64,000 nucleotides of DNA from Brachymonas denitrificans (GTDB taxonomy: Bacteria > Pseudomonadota > Gammaproteobacteria > Burkholderiales > Burkholderiaceae_C): the NCBI RefSeq assembly GCF_907163135.1, contig NZ_CAJQUA010000001.1, positions 2,061,001 to 2,125,000 on the forward strand, in the 5' to 3' direction. The translations under genes and the position numbers were made by a program. The notes beneath the pieces were generated by a model that saw only the letters and a program-made list of their open reading frames with translations, made no database searches and was not told where the DNA came from. This document shows, one piece after another, positions 1-8,781 of the stretch; the first letter of the stretch is position 1; the number at the start of each line of letters is the position of its first letter.

Positions 1-156
1 CAATATGTGCGCGAGCAGCTCGGCATGCAGGTCTGCGCGATTGCCACGCTGGACGACCTGCTGGGCTATCTGGCGCACCTGCCGCAAGGCGGCACCAGCA
101 TGGCCGAGCACCATGCGCAAGTGCTGGCCTATCGCGAGCGCTACGGCGTGCGCTGA
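1..156 (+). CDS. pyrE: orotate phosphoribosyltransferase, C-terminal fragment
   Basis: The window opens inside this reading frame and shows only the last 51 residues, ending YRERYGVR and a TGA stop. PyrE makes orotidine 5'-phosphate from orotate and PRPP in pyrimidine synthesis. The visible part resembles the end of betaproteobacterial PyrE: a beta strand VCAIATLDDLLGYL, then a helix ending in a tyrosine- and arginine-rich tail. The PRPP-binding loop lies outside the window, so the name rests on the tail alone. A perfect 7-bp stem-loop lies 40 bp beyond the stop. Confidence 0.6.
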   Translation, partial: QYVREQLGMQVCAIATLDDLLGYLAHLPQGGTSMAEHHAQVLAYRERYGVR

Positions 157-195
157 GTTCGCTGCCTCCGCTGAGCCCCCACAGGATCTCGCTCT

Positions 196-213
196 CAGCG
201 CCTCCCGGCGCTG
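196..213. other. stem-loop between convergent genes
   Basis: A perfect 7-bp inverted repeat, CAGCGCC / GGCGCTG, encloses a TCCC loop between the stop of the pyrE fragment and the stop of the convergent cytidylyltransferase gene. There is no T-tract on either side, so it is at most a weak or Rho-assisted end signal. Confidence 0.35.
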
Positions 214-234
214 AATGTGCCCGGCTGCAGCCGA

Positions 235-1227
235 TCAGGCCTTCCAGAAATAGCGCACCACGTGGAAAAACACCGGTGCCGCAAAGCAGATCGAATCCAC
301 CCGGTCCAGCATGCCGCCATGGCCCTGGATCAGGTTGCCCCAGTCCTTCACGCCGCGGTCGCGCTTGATGGCGGACATCACCAGTCCGCCCAGAAAGCCC
401 ATGGTGCAGATCAGCAGCCCGATCAGGCCGGCCTGCCAGGGCGTGAACGGCGTCAGTGGATAGAGTGCCACGGCCAGCAGGCTGGCACTGGCGATGCCGC
501 CCACGGTGCCCACCACCGTCTTGGACGGTGACAGCGCCGGCAGAATCTTGCGCTTGCCCAGCAGCTTGCCCCAGATGTACTGCAGCACGTCGCTGGCCTG
601 CACCACGCCGATCAGGAACACCAGCAGCAGGATGTTGGTGGAATAGCCCTCGATGCGCAGGTTCATCAGCGCCGGCACGTGCGACAGGCAGAACACGCTG
701 ATCATCACCGCCCACTGGATCTTGGAGGTGCGTTCCAGGAAGCGCGCCGTCTCGCCTCCCAGGCTGGCCAGGATCGGCAGCAACAGAAAGCCGTAGACCG
801 GAATGAAGATCGAGAACATGCCGTACCAGTCGGTCAGCACGAACCAGTACTGCAGCGGCAGCAGCAGGTAGAAGCAGGCCACCAGCACGCCGTAGTCGCT
901 GCGCCGGCTGTAGACCAGCGCCAGAAACTCGCGCAAGGCCACGAAGGACACCAGGAAGAACAGCACGATGGTGCCCACGCGCCCGAACAGGAAGGCCAGC
1001 AACAGCACCAGCGACATGATCCACCAGGCATCGATGCGCGCATTGAGGTTGTCGATGGTGGCGCTGGGCTGGCCGTGCAGGCGGTACTTGAGCGTGCGGC
1101 CCACGAGGCTGGCCACCAGCAGCACGGCGAACAGCACCATGAACACGTGGCCGGCCTCGGCCTGGAAACGCTGCGCATGCTGCGCCACACCGTCTGCAAC
1201 CTGGCGCGAGGTATCGAACAGGCTCAT
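235..1227 (-). CDS. phosphatidate cytidylyltransferase-type membrane protein (CdsA family)
   Basis: The family makes CDP-diacylglycerol from phosphatidate and CTP in the cytoplasmic membrane. The 330-residue product is mostly hydrophobic, with about eight membrane spans. Near the C-terminus it carries the CdsA signature: SAIKRDRGVKDWGN followed by HGGMLDRVD, with the conserved Lys-Asp and the final D-R-x-D. The start codon overlaps the stop of the upstream acyltransferase gene (ATGA), so the two are probably translationally coupled. The combination of CDP-alcohol transferase, PlsC-like and CdsA-like genes resembles the E. coli ynbAB arrangement rather than the essential cdsA locus next to dxr and uppS. 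It may therefore be a second, specialised enzyme; this is inference. Confidence 0.85.
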   Translation of the reverse strand: MSLFDTSRQVADGVAQHAQRFQAEAGHVFMVLFAVLLVASLVGRTLKYRLHGQPSATIDNLNARIDAWWIMSLVLLLAFLFGRVGTIVLFFLVSFVALREFLALVYSRRSDYGVLVACFYLLLPLQYWFVLTDWYGMFSIFIPVYGFLLLPILASLGGETARFLERTSKIQWAVMISVFCLSHVPALMNLRIEGYSTNILLLVFLIGVVQASDVLQYIWGKLLGKRKILPALSPSKTVVGTVGGIASASLLAVALYPLTPFTPWQAGLIGLLICTMGFLGGLVMSAIKRDRGVKDWGNLIQGHGGMLDRVDSICFAAPVFFHVVRYFWKA

Positions 1228-1913
1228 GCTTTTTCTCCGCTGGATGTGGTGGGGGCGGCCTGCCGTTCAGGTGCATGCAGGACCGCCAGGGCCAGCAAGG
1301 CATCGCTGGTGCGCTTGAGGAACGAGGCCTTGCCCTCCCCTTCCTGCAAAGCCACCGGCTGACCGATATTCACATGGCACAGCAAGGGCACCGGAATCAG
1401 CTTGCCCTTGGGCAGCACCCGGTTGATGTTCTCCAGCCAGACCGGAATGAATTCCGTGCCCGGATGGTTGAGCGCCAGGTGGTAAATGCCGCTCTTGAAC
1501 GGCTGCATCACGATGTCGTCATCCATCTTGCGCGTGCCTTCGGGAAAGATGATCAGCGACTCGCCGCGCATCAGCGCCTCGCCCATGGCGTCGATGGCCG
1601 CGCGCGGATCGTGTCCTTGCCGGTCGATCAGCAGGCCGTTGAACACCTTGTGCATCAGAAAGCGCCGCAGCGCTCCCTTGCCCCAGTAGTCGGCCCCTGC
1701 CACCGGGCGCACCTTCAGGCGCCAGCGCTTGGGCAGGGCCGCCCACACCAGCACGAAATCGCCGTGGCTGTTGTGGTTGGCGTAGTACACCTTGCCGCGC
1801 GGCGAAAACGCCAGTTCGTGCGGGCGCTTGGGCGTCACGCCCGTCACCAGCGAAGCGAAGAAGATCAGAACGGTATCGATGATCCGTACCAGCAGGTTTT
1901 GCAGGAGCTCCAT
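1224..1913 (-). CDS. 1-acyl-sn-glycerol-3-phosphate acyltransferase-like protein (PlsC family)
   Basis: A 229-residue acyltransferase of the PlsC/LPLAT superfamily, expected to acylate lysophosphatidic acid at the inner membrane. It opens with a hydrophobic helix (residues about 5-25). The catalytic HX4D motif is seen as NHNSHGDFV and the phosphate-binding block as FPEGTR. A product of this enzyme would be the substrate of the CdsA-like enzyme whose gene overlaps it by 4 bp. The gene begins 36 bp after the CDP-alcohol transferase gene, so all three probably form one transcript. Another acyl acceptor is possible. Confidence 0.83.
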   Translation of the reverse strand: MELLQNLLVRIIDTVLIFFASLVTGVTPKRPHELAFSPRGKVYYANHNSHGDFVLVWAALPKRWRLKVRPVAGADYWGKGALRRFLMHKVFNGLLIDRQGHDPRAAIDAMGEALMRGESLIIFPEGTRKMDDDIVMQPFKSGIYHLALNHPGTEFIPVWLENINRVLPKGKLIPVPLLCHVNIGQPVALQEGEGKASFLKRTSDALLALAVLHAPERQAAPTTSSGEKA

Positions 1914-1949
1914 GGCGACTGCCTTTCCGTGAAAAATCGGGATGCTGTC

Positions 1950-2543
1950 TCAGGCCAGTCCGCGTTGCAGGCGTCGCCAGCAGGTGAAGGCCAGCAGCGC
2001 CGCCAGCACCCACATGAAGGGCAGACTCCAGGCACCCAGGCTGCCTGTCACGGCATACCACAGCCCCAGCGCGCCAAACACGAACGCGCGATCGCTCTTG
2101 CCCACCGGTCCGTCATAGCGCCTGCCGTTGCCGTGCACCTGACCCAGGATGCCCACGGTTTCCGTCAGCGCGGCCAGAAAGATCACCACCCCCACCGCCA
2201 GTGCGCCCTGCGGCACCAGCAGGGCAAACGGCAGATACAGCATGGCGTCGGCCACGATGTCGGTCACCTCGTTCAGATAGCCGCCCAGCCGCGATTGCTG
2301 GCCGAACTCACGCGCCAGCATGCCGTCAATGGCATTGAGCGCCATGCGCAGGAAGAACCACAAGGGAAGCAGATAAAACAGCGCCGCCCGTTCCGTAAAC
2401 AGGTACAGGGCCAGCCCCAGCAGCATGGACAGCGCGCAGGCCAGCAACGTGACCTGATTGGCCGTGATGCCGGCCGCATGCAGGCCGCGCACCATGGGGC
2501 GCAGCAGGTTCTGGAACTTGGGCTTGAGGGCGTAGATGCTCAT
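1950..2543 (-). CDS. CDP-alcohol phosphatidyltransferase family protein
   Basis: First gene of a three-gene phospholipid block. The family swaps CMP on a CDP-lipid for a small alcohol, giving the phospholipid head group; the acceptor cannot be read from sequence. The 197-residue protein is largely membrane-embedded. The signature is DGMLAR followed at the right spacing by G...N...D (GGYLNEVTD). The family form is DGxxAR-x8-G-xxx-D-xxx-D, so the third aspartate, normally a metal ligand, is Asn here while the final catalytic Asp is kept. I chose the Met of MSIYALKPK as start; a longer frame reaches 2627 but its extra residues look non-coding. Confidence 0.8.
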   Translation of the reverse strand: MSIYALKPKFQNLLRPMVRGLHAAGITANQVTLLACALSMLLGLALYLFTERAALFYLLPLWFFLRMALNAIDGMLAREFGQQSRLGGYLNEVTDIVADAMLYLPFALLVPQGALAVGVVIFLAALTETVGILGQVHGNGRRYDGPVGKSDRAFVFGALGLWYAVTGSLGAWSLPFMWVLAALLAFTCWRRLQRGLA

Positions 2544-2729
2544 GATCACGGGATCACGCAACCACCCGGGTAGATGGATGGGCGTGGAGAATGCAATGCG
2601 CAAGCAGCGATCCGCTTCCCCTTTCAAACCCTTCCACGGGGAATGAAAAGCAGGAAAGATTGCGAGAATCTGCCGCTTGTCAGAATTTGATTTACAAAAC
2701 CCGGGATATTACACGATGCCGACCTGCTT

Positions 2730-3488
2730 TCAGACCAGAAAGGCGTCGTACCCCGTCTTGAGAACCAGCGCCAGCACCACCACGATGAAGGCCTTGCGCA
2801 CAAAGCCCGCGCCATGGCGCAGCGCCAGCCACGAACCTAGAAAACTCCCTGCCACATTGGCGACCGCCATCGCCAGCCCCAGCTGCCACCAGACATGGCC
2901 CTTGCTGGCAAACAGCGCAATGGCAGCGATGTTCGTGCTCACGTTGATCAGCTTGGCCCCGGCCGAGGCATGCAGGAAGTCGTAGCCCAGCACGCGCACC
3001 AGCAGGAACACCAGGAAGCTGCCCGTGCCCGGCCCGAAGAAGCCATCGTAGATCCCTAGCCCCAGTCCGATCAGGCTGGCAGCCAGGATTTCATGCCTGC
3101 CGCCCCAACGCGGCTGATGCCGGGTGCCCAGGTCCTTGCGCGCCAGCGTGTAGAACAGGATGGCCACCAGCACCAGCGGCAGCGCCTTGCGCAGCAGCTC
3201 GGGCGACACCATGGTCACCGCCCAGGCCCCCACCCACGAGCCGGCAAAGCCCGCAGCAGCAGCCGGCAGCATCGCCTGCCAGGGCATGGTCACGCGCCGG
3301 GCAAAACGCCAGGTGGCAAAGCTGGTGCCCCATACCGAGGCCGACTTGTTGGTGCCCAGCAGCGTGGCCGGCACGGCGTTGGGAAAGGTGGCAAACAGGG
3401 CCGGCAGCAGGATCAGCCCGCCGCCGCCCACGATGGCATCCACGCAGCCGGCAAACAGCGAGGCGGTTATGACGATGAACCAATCCAT
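2730..3488 (-). CDS. TauE/SafE (TSUP) family membrane exporter
   Basis: A 252-residue polytopic protein with about eight hydrophobic spans and the TSUP N-terminal pattern, an acidic residue followed by glycines (CVDAIVGGGGLILLPAL). A second half-repeat around GIYDGFFGPGTGSF matches the family's duplicated fold. Members export sulfite, sulfoacetate or other small organic anions. Substrate is not predictable and no sulfur-metabolism gene is adjacent. It lies downstream of the secF terminator on the same strand and so is probably expressed separately. Confidence 0.85.
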   Translation of the reverse strand: MDWFIVITASLFAGCVDAIVGGGGLILLPALFATFPNAVPATLLGTNKSASVWGTSFATWRFARRVTMPWQAMLPAAAAGFAGSWVGAWAVTMVSPELLRKALPLVLVAILFYTLARKDLGTRHQPRWGGRHEILAASLIGLGLGIYDGFFGPGTGSFLVFLLVRVLGYDFLHASAGAKLINVSTNIAAIALFASKGHVWWQLGLAMAVANVAGSFLGSWLALRHGAGFVRKAFIVVVLALVLKTGYDAFLV

Positions 3489-3507
3489 CAGCGGCCTTCA
3501 CTCAGCA

Positions 3508-3538
3508 GAAACAGAAACAGCCCCGCGAACGGGGCTGT
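3508..3538 (-). terminator. intrinsic terminator of the yajC-secD-secF operon
   Basis: A perfect 9-bp stem (ACAGCCCCG / CGGGGCTGT) with a 4-base loop occupies 3517-3538. Read leftward it is followed by a T-rich TTTCTGTTTCTG. It lies just beyond the secF stop and before the TSUP gene. Confidence 0.8.
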
Positions 3539-3552
3539 GAGGCAGGCCATGG

Positions 3553-4506
3553 TCAGACCACGGCGCCGGCGTTTTCGTCGGTCGGGTCGTTTTCCTTGCG
3601 CGTCGGGCCCTTGATCAGGTCCTCGCGCTTGATGCCGAGCCACATCGCAATGGCTGCTGCCACGAACACCGAGGAGTAAATGCCGAACAAAATGCCGATG
3701 GTCAGCGCCACGGCAAAGTAGTGCAGCGTCTCGCCCCCGAAGATCAGCATGGACAGCACCATCAGCTGCGTCGAGCCGTGCGTGATGATGGTCCGGCTGA
3801 TGGTGCTGGTGATGGCGTGGTTGATCACCTCCTGCGTGTTCAGCTTGCGGTAGCGGCGGAAGGTTTCACGGATCCGGTCGAAAATGATCACCGACTCGTT
3901 CACCGAATAGCCCAGCACCGCCAGCACCGCCGCCAGCACCGCCAGCGAGAATTCCCACTGGAAGAAGGCGAAGAAGCCGAGAATGATGATCACGTCGTGC
4001 AGGTTGGCGATGATGGCCGAGACCGCGTACTTCCACTCGAAGCGGATCGCCAGGTAGAGGATGATGCCGCCGATCACGAAGGCCAGCGCCTTCAGGCCGT
4101 TGGTCACCAGCTCCTGCCCCACCTGCGGGCCGACGAATTCCACGCGGCGCAGCGCCACGTCCGGGCTGGCCGCCTTGAGTTCGGCCATCACCTTCTCGCT
4201 CTGTTCGGCCGAGGTCACGCCCTGCTTGAGCGGCAGGCGGATCATCACGTCGCGCGAGGAGCCGAAGTTCTGCACCAGCACGTCCTGGTAGCCGAGCTTG
4301 GACACCGAGGCACGCACTTTCTCGATCTGCGCCGGCTGGCTGTAGGCCACTTCCATCACGGTACCGCCGGTGAACTCTACCGACAGGTGCAGGCCGCGCG
4401 TAACCAGGAAGAACACCGCCAGCGCAAACGTCACCACGGAGATGATGTTGAACACCAGCGCATGGCGCATGAAGGGGATGTCTTTTTTGATGCGGAAGAA
4501 TTCCAT
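3553..4506 (-). CDS. secF: protein translocase subunit SecF
   Basis: SecF works with SecD and YajC at the SecYEG channel and uses proton-motive force to help pull proteins across the inner membrane. The 317-residue product has a first membrane span near residues 17-37, a periplasmic domain beginning VEFTGGTVMEV, and a block of five spans from about residue 130, including the SecD/F hallmark GYSVNESVIIFDRIRE. Length fits the family. The gene starts 6 bp after secD, and a strong terminator follows it. Confidence 0.97.
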   Translation of the reverse strand: MEFFRIKKDIPFMRHALVFNIISVVTFALAVFFLVTRGLHLSVEFTGGTVMEVAYSQPAQIEKVRASVSKLGYQDVLVQNFGSSRDVMIRLPLKQGVTSAEQSEKVMAELKAASPDVALRRVEFVGPQVGQELVTNGLKALAFVIGGIILYLAIRFEWKYAVSAIIANLHDVIIILGFFAFFQWEFSLAVLAAVLAVLGYSVNESVIIFDRIRETFRRYRKLNTQEVINHAITSTISRTIITHGSTQLMVLSMLIFGGETLHYFAVALTIGILFGIYSSVFVAAAIAMWLGIKREDLIKGPTRKENDPTDENAGAVV

Positions 4507-4512
4507 GGCCGC

Positions 4513-6414
4513 TTACTCCTTGCCCACGCGCTTGTCCATCACCGAAGCCAGCGAGGCCGTCGGGCCGGTGGCACCGGCTTTCCACACCGTGCCGATCGAC
4601 ACGCTCTTGAGCTTGCGCTGGCGGCCATACCAGAGGTTGACCAGCCCGCGCGAGAAGAACACCGAGGAGAACATCGAGGTGACGATGCCCAGGCAGTGCA
4701 CCACGGCAAAACCGCGCACCGGGCCGGTACCCCAGGCCAGCAGCGCCAGGCCGGCGATCAGCGAGGTGACGTTGGAGTCCAGAATCGTGGCCCAGGCGTG
4801 GTCGTAGCCGGCATGAATGGCCGCCTGCGGCGACACCCCGTTGCGCAGCTCCTCGCGCACGCGCTCGTTGATCAGCACGTTCGAGTCGATCGCCATGCCC
4901 AGTGCCAGCGCCATGGCCGCCATGCCCGGAAGCGTCAGCGTGGCCTGCAGCATGGACAGCACCGCCACCAGCAGCAGCAAGTTCAGGCCCAGCGCCAGCG
5001 CGGAGAACACGCCGAACAGGTGGTAGTACAGAATCATGAACAGCACCACGCCCAGGAAGCCCCAGGTCACGCTCTTGAAGCCCTTGGCGATGTTCTCGGC
5101 ACCCAGGCTAGGGCCGATGGTGCGCTCTTCCACGATTTCCATCGGCGCCGCCAGCGAGCCGGCGCGCAGCAGCAGCGCGGTATCGGCCGCTTCCTGCGTG
5201 GTCATGCGGCCGCTGATCTGCACGCGGCCGCCGCCGATCTCGCTGCGGATCACCGGCGCCGTCACGACCTCGCCCTTGCCCTTTTCGAACAGCAGGATGG
5301 CCATGCGCTTGCCGACGTTGTCGCGCGTGATGTTCTTGAAGATGGTCGAGCCCTTGCCGTCCAGCGTCAGGTTGACCGTGGGCTCCTGCGTCTGGCTGTC
5401 GAAGCCGGGCTGGGCATCGGTCAGGTTCTCGCCGGTCAGGATGACCTGCTTCTTGACGATCTCGGTGCGGCCTTCGCGATCCGGGAATTTCTCGGCGCCG
5501 AAGGGCACAGGGCCGTTGCCCGCAGCGGCAGCGGCCGCCTCGGTGCTGTCATCGACCATGCGCACTTCCAGCGTGGCCGTGCGGCCCAGGATTTCCTTGG
5601 CCTTGGCCGTGTCCTGCACGCCGGGCAGCTGCACCACCACGCGGTCCAGGCCCTGCTGCTGGATCACCGGCTCGGCCACGCCCAGCTCGTTGATGCGGTT
5701 GTGCAGCGTCAGGATGTTCTGCTTGAGTGCCTGCTCCTGGAACTTGACCAGGGACGGCGGCTTGTAGCTGGTGACCAGTTTCGTGTCGGTCTGCACCACA
5801 TCCATCTCGGGCATGGTGTCCTGGATGGCGTAGCGCGCCTTCTCGGCAGTGGCCGCATCGGCAAAGGTTGTTTCGACCGTGTCACCCACGCGGGCGATGT
5901 CCTCGTAGCGCAGCGTCTTCTCGCGCATCAGCGTGCGCACGTCGCCGGCGATGGCATCCAGACGCTTGGTCACGGCCGTCTTCATGTCGACCTGCAGCAT
6001 GAAGTGCACGCCGCCGCGCAGGTCCAGACCCAGGTACATGGGGGCGGCATGCAGCGCTGTCAGCCACTCGGGCGAGCGCGACACCAGGTTCAGCGCCACG
6101 GTGTAGGAGGGGTTGGCCGGATCGGGGTTGAGCGCTTTCTCGACCACGTCACGCGCCTTGATCTGCGTGTCGGTGCTGTTGAAGCGCACCTTGAGCGAAT
6201 TCTGCTCGAGCGCGTTCAGGTCGGGCGTGAGCTGGGCGGCGGCCAGGGCAGCGGTTACCTGCTGCTGCACATTGGCATCGACCTTGGCGACCGACTTGGC
6301 GGGCGACACCTGCACGGCCGGCGCCTCGCCGAAAAAGTTGGGCAGGGTGTAGATCAACCCCACCAGCAGGGCCACCAGCATGATGGCGTGTTTCCAGACC
6401 GGGTAACGGTTCAT
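4513..6414 (-). CDS. secD: protein translocase subunit SecD
   Basis: A 633-residue RND-type subunit of the auxiliary Sec complex. An N-terminal membrane span (residues about 9-27) is followed by a large periplasmic region containing the D1 hallmark GLDLRGGVHFMLQVD, a second periplasmic subdomain, and a C-terminal five-span block with GMAIDSNVLINERVREE, the counterpart of the SecF motif. An alanine- and glycine-rich insertion near EAAAAAAGNGPVPFG probably is a flexible loop. It lies 93 bp downstream of yajC and 6 bp upstream of secF, the usual order. Confidence 0.97.
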   Translation of the reverse strand: MNRYPVWKHAIMLVALLVGLIYTLPNFFGEAPAVQVSPAKSVAKVDANVQQQVTAALAAAQLTPDLNALEQNSLKVRFNSTDTQIKARDVVEKALNPDPANPSYTVALNLVSRSPEWLTALHAAPMYLGLDLRGGVHFMLQVDMKTAVTKRLDAIAGDVRTLMREKTLRYEDIARVGDTVETTFADAATAEKARYAIQDTMPEMDVVQTDTKLVTSYKPPSLVKFQEQALKQNILTLHNRINELGVAEPVIQQQGLDRVVVQLPGVQDTAKAKEILGRTATLEVRMVDDSTEAAAAAAGNGPVPFGAEKFPDREGRTEIVKKQVILTGENLTDAQPGFDSQTQEPTVNLTLDGKGSTIFKNITRDNVGKRMAILLFEKGKGEVVTAPVIRSEIGGGRVQISGRMTTQEAADTALLLRAGSLAAPMEIVEERTIGPSLGAENIAKGFKSVTWGFLGVVLFMILYYHLFGVFSALALGLNLLLLVAVLSMLQATLTLPGMAAMALALGMAIDSNVLINERVREELRNGVSPQAAIHAGYDHAWATILDSNVTSLIAGLALLAWGTGPVRGFAVVHCLGIVTSMFSSVFFSRGLVNLWYGRQRKLKSVSIGTVWKAGATGPTASLASVMDKRVGKE

Positions 6415-6507
6415 GGCTTGCGTCTTTCAACAAACGGCAGGCCGGACACCGCGGTCCGCACCTGCCGGGAGCGCCCGGCCACACGACCCGGCGCCATTCG
6501 CGGGAAA

Positions 6508-6834
6508 TTACTTGATGGTGCCCTTGGGCAGGACCTGCACCACGGCAGACTTCTGCAGCTGCACTTCGACGCCGTTGGCCACCTGCACGTCGACATTGCC
6601 TTCGCGCACGCGCGTGACCTTGCCGAGAATGCCGCCGGCCGTCACGACTTCGTCGCCGGCTGCCAGGGCTTCGACCATGGCGCGATGTTCCTTCTGCTTC
6701 TTCATCTGCGGACGGATCATCACGAAGTACAGCACGGCGAACATCGCGATCATCGGCAGGAAGGACATGATGGACGACATCGGATCGCCGGAGGCGCCGC
6801 CGGCGGCCTGGGCGTAGGCATTGGAAATGAACAC
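6508..6834 (-). CDS. yajC: preprotein translocase subunit YajC
   Basis: A small single-span accessory subunit of SecDF-YajC. The protein starts with a short alanine-rich region ending AYAQAAGG. One membrane helix follows (about SIMSFLPMIAMFAVLYFVMI), then the family block RPQMKKQKEH and a cytosolic beta domain (GDEVVTAGGILGKV). I chose the GTG at 6834: AGGAG sits 8 nt upstream and it begins VFISNAYAQ as in other Burkholderiales. A GTG eleven codons earlier lacks a ribosome-binding site. In many proteobacteria tgt and queA precede yajC; here the upstream gene is a pilin-ligase-like protein. Confidence 0.93.
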   Translation of the reverse strand: MFISNAYAQAAGGASGDPMSSIMSFLPMIAMFAVLYFVMIRPQMKKQKEHRAMVEALAAGDEVVTAGGILGKVTRVREGNVDVQVANGVEVQLQKSAVVQVLPKGTIK

Positions 6835-6952
6835 GGATTGGACTCCTGTTAGGGGGTGAATTGGCACGGTGGCGGCACAGGCTGCGCCCCGACCGCGTCC
6901 TGGGTCAACGAACTATTGTAATTGGTGCGCCGCACACGCGCATGGAAAGCCG

Positions 6953-8713
6953 CTAGCGCTGCTCATGCTCCCACTGCCGGTATTCGAGCGGATAGACCTC
7001 GCGGAAGTGGGCCTGCGCCTCGTCGGCCTCGGCATCGCGCCCGAGCAGGCGCAGCGCCTCGATGATGCGCTGGACCACGCGCGCCTCCGGGCTGAAGTGC
7101 ATCAGCCGCCGTGCTTCCGCCAGCTGGACCTCGGCATTCTGTTCGGTGAGCGGGATGGTGCTGATGCCGGCAAAGCGCACCGCGTTCTGGTACAGCGGCG
7201 TGCGGCTGGCCTGCGCGTGCGTGTTGCTGGCAAACGGCCAGACGCGCTCCTCGGGCGCAGTGTAGAGCTGGGTCACGCGCACGAAGTCGAAGCTGGCATA
7301 GAACAGGCCCAGCAGCATCAGCACGGCCACCAGATGTTGCCCCCTGAGCCAGTAGCGCGTCTGCTCCTCCGCCTGTCTTGCGGAGCCAGTGCCGGCGCCG
7401 GCCCACAACACCCCCAGCGCCAGCCCGCAGGCCAGCTGGAACGGCGCATACCAGAGCGGGTATTCGAGCAGGCTGTGCACGGCGATGGCCGCCAGCACGC
7501 CCCACGCCAGCTGGCGTGCAGGCGAGTTTTCGGCCCAGGGACGTGCACGCAGGGCCCAGAACAGCACCACCGCGCAGAACAGCACGGCCACCGGCACCCC
7601 CAGTTCCACCGCCAGGTGCAGCGGCAGGTTGTGGGCGTTGTCCAGCATGTCGCAAAAGCGCATGCCGGGATAGCTGGCCTGGTAATGGGCGTAATCCAGC
7701 TCGCCCCAGCCCCAGCCGGTGAGCGGCTTCTGCGCGATCAGCTGCAGCACGTTGCCCCAGAGCACGGTGCGGCTGATGCAGGCGCGACTGTCCTTGCCCT
7801 CCAGCCGCAGCAGGATGTCGGTCATGCCGGCCAGATGCGGCATTACGTAGCCCGCCGCCAGATAGCACAGCACCAGCGCCACCAGCCACAGCAGCACGGC
7901 AGTGCGCGAAGGCTGCCCGGCATGGCGCGCGGCGGGCGGACGGCGCAAGTCCCACCAGGCCAGCAGCACCAGCAGCACGGCCAGTTGCACCAGCCCGGTG
8001 CGCGACAGTGTCAGCGCCATGCAGATCGCCAGCGGCAGCATCAGCAGCCAGGCCAGCAGCGTGCCCGCATGGCGCCCCAGCCAGCGCCCGGCCAGCTGCT
8101 GCAGCGCGCCGCACTGCCACAGGTACCAGAGCGACCAGAGCGCGATATTCATCAGGGTGGCGTACTGGTTGCGCTGGCGCAGGTTGCCATAGACCTGCCC
8201 CACGGTCGCGTGGTTGACCAGCTCTCCCAGCCAGGCGGTGTGCTGGAAATACTGCAGCAGGCCGATGCCGGCATTGAGCAGTCCGGCCAGCAGCCAGGCC
8301 CAGGCGATCAGGCGCACGCCACCGGCCAGCGGCAGGGCACAGCCTTCTGACGCTGCGGCGTGGTCATCCTGTGCCATGCGCGCGCCCACCGCAGCGGCGG
8401 CGCCGATCATGAGCACGCCAAGGGCCAGCAACTGCCAGGCCCGGTCGAACAGCAGGCCTCCCAGGGCGGCCACCAGCACGAAGGCGCTGGCATACACCGC
8501 CATGGCATTGCCACGCCATGCGGGGAAGGCGAGGAACAGCAGGCTGATGCACATCCATCCGGTCAGCAGCGGGATGGCGGGCGTCATGGCACCGCCGGCG
8601 ACCGGATTGAGCCAGGGAATGCTGGCACAGATCAAGAAAAACGCCGCATGAAAGGCGGCGTTGCTGGTCTCCGGGACCGGCCGGGAAAGGGAGCGTTCAG
8701 AAACGGTAGACAT
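6953..8713 (-). CDS. O-antigen ligase/polymerase family protein, probable PglL/TfpO-type pilin O-oligosaccharyltransferase
   Basis: A 586-residue inner-membrane protein with about twelve hydrophobic spans. A large periplasmic loop holds RACISRTVLWGNVL and the region LTGWGWGELDYAHY, and a soluble tail follows. This is the layout of the Wzy/WaaL/PglL superfamily, with a C-terminal region like that of PglL-type ligases. PglL and TfpO move a lipid-linked glycan onto serine or threonine of type IV pilin. The pilin gene lies 68 bp upstream on the same strand, which favours pilin modification over O-antigen ligation. Glycan and target residue are unknown. The start is the ATG at 8713; a GTG at 8722 is possible. 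Confidence 0.75.
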   Translation of the reverse strand: MSTVSERSLSRPVPETSNAAFHAAFFLICASIPWLNPVAGGAMTPAIPLLTGWMCISLLFLAFPAWRGNAMAVYASAFVLVAALGGLLFDRAWQLLALGVLMIGAAAAVGARMAQDDHAAASEGCALPLAGGVRLIAWAWLLAGLLNAGIGLLQYFQHTAWLGELVNHATVGQVYGNLRQRNQYATLMNIALWSLWYLWQCGALQQLAGRWLGRHAGTLLAWLLMLPLAICMALTLSRTGLVQLAVLLVLLAWWDLRRPPAARHAGQPSRTAVLLWLVALVLCYLAAGYVMPHLAGMTDILLRLEGKDSRACISRTVLWGNVLQLIAQKPLTGWGWGELDYAHYQASYPGMRFCDMLDNAHNLPLHLAVELGVPVAVLFCAVVLFWALRARPWAENSPARQLAWGVLAAIAVHSLLEYPLWYAPFQLACGLALGVLWAGAGTGSARQAEEQTRYWLRGQHLVAVLMLLGLFYASFDFVRVTQLYTAPEERVWPFASNTHAQASRTPLYQNAVRFAGISTIPLTEQNAEVQLAEARRLMHFSPEARVVQRIIEALRLLGRDAEADEAQAHFREVYPLEYRQWEHEQR

Positions 8714-8781
8714 GCGGGCCACGGACTAGTTCGGAGCAGTCCGCATTATGCCGCGCGCGCTCCGGTTTGCCCATGGCCTGT

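Noticed and set aside
3721-6852. A 1043-codon open frame on the plus strand opposite secD, secF and yajC
   Set aside because: It is a shadow frame in high-G+C DNA: rich in His, Gln, Arg and Gly, no known domain, and fully antisense to well-supported Sec genes.
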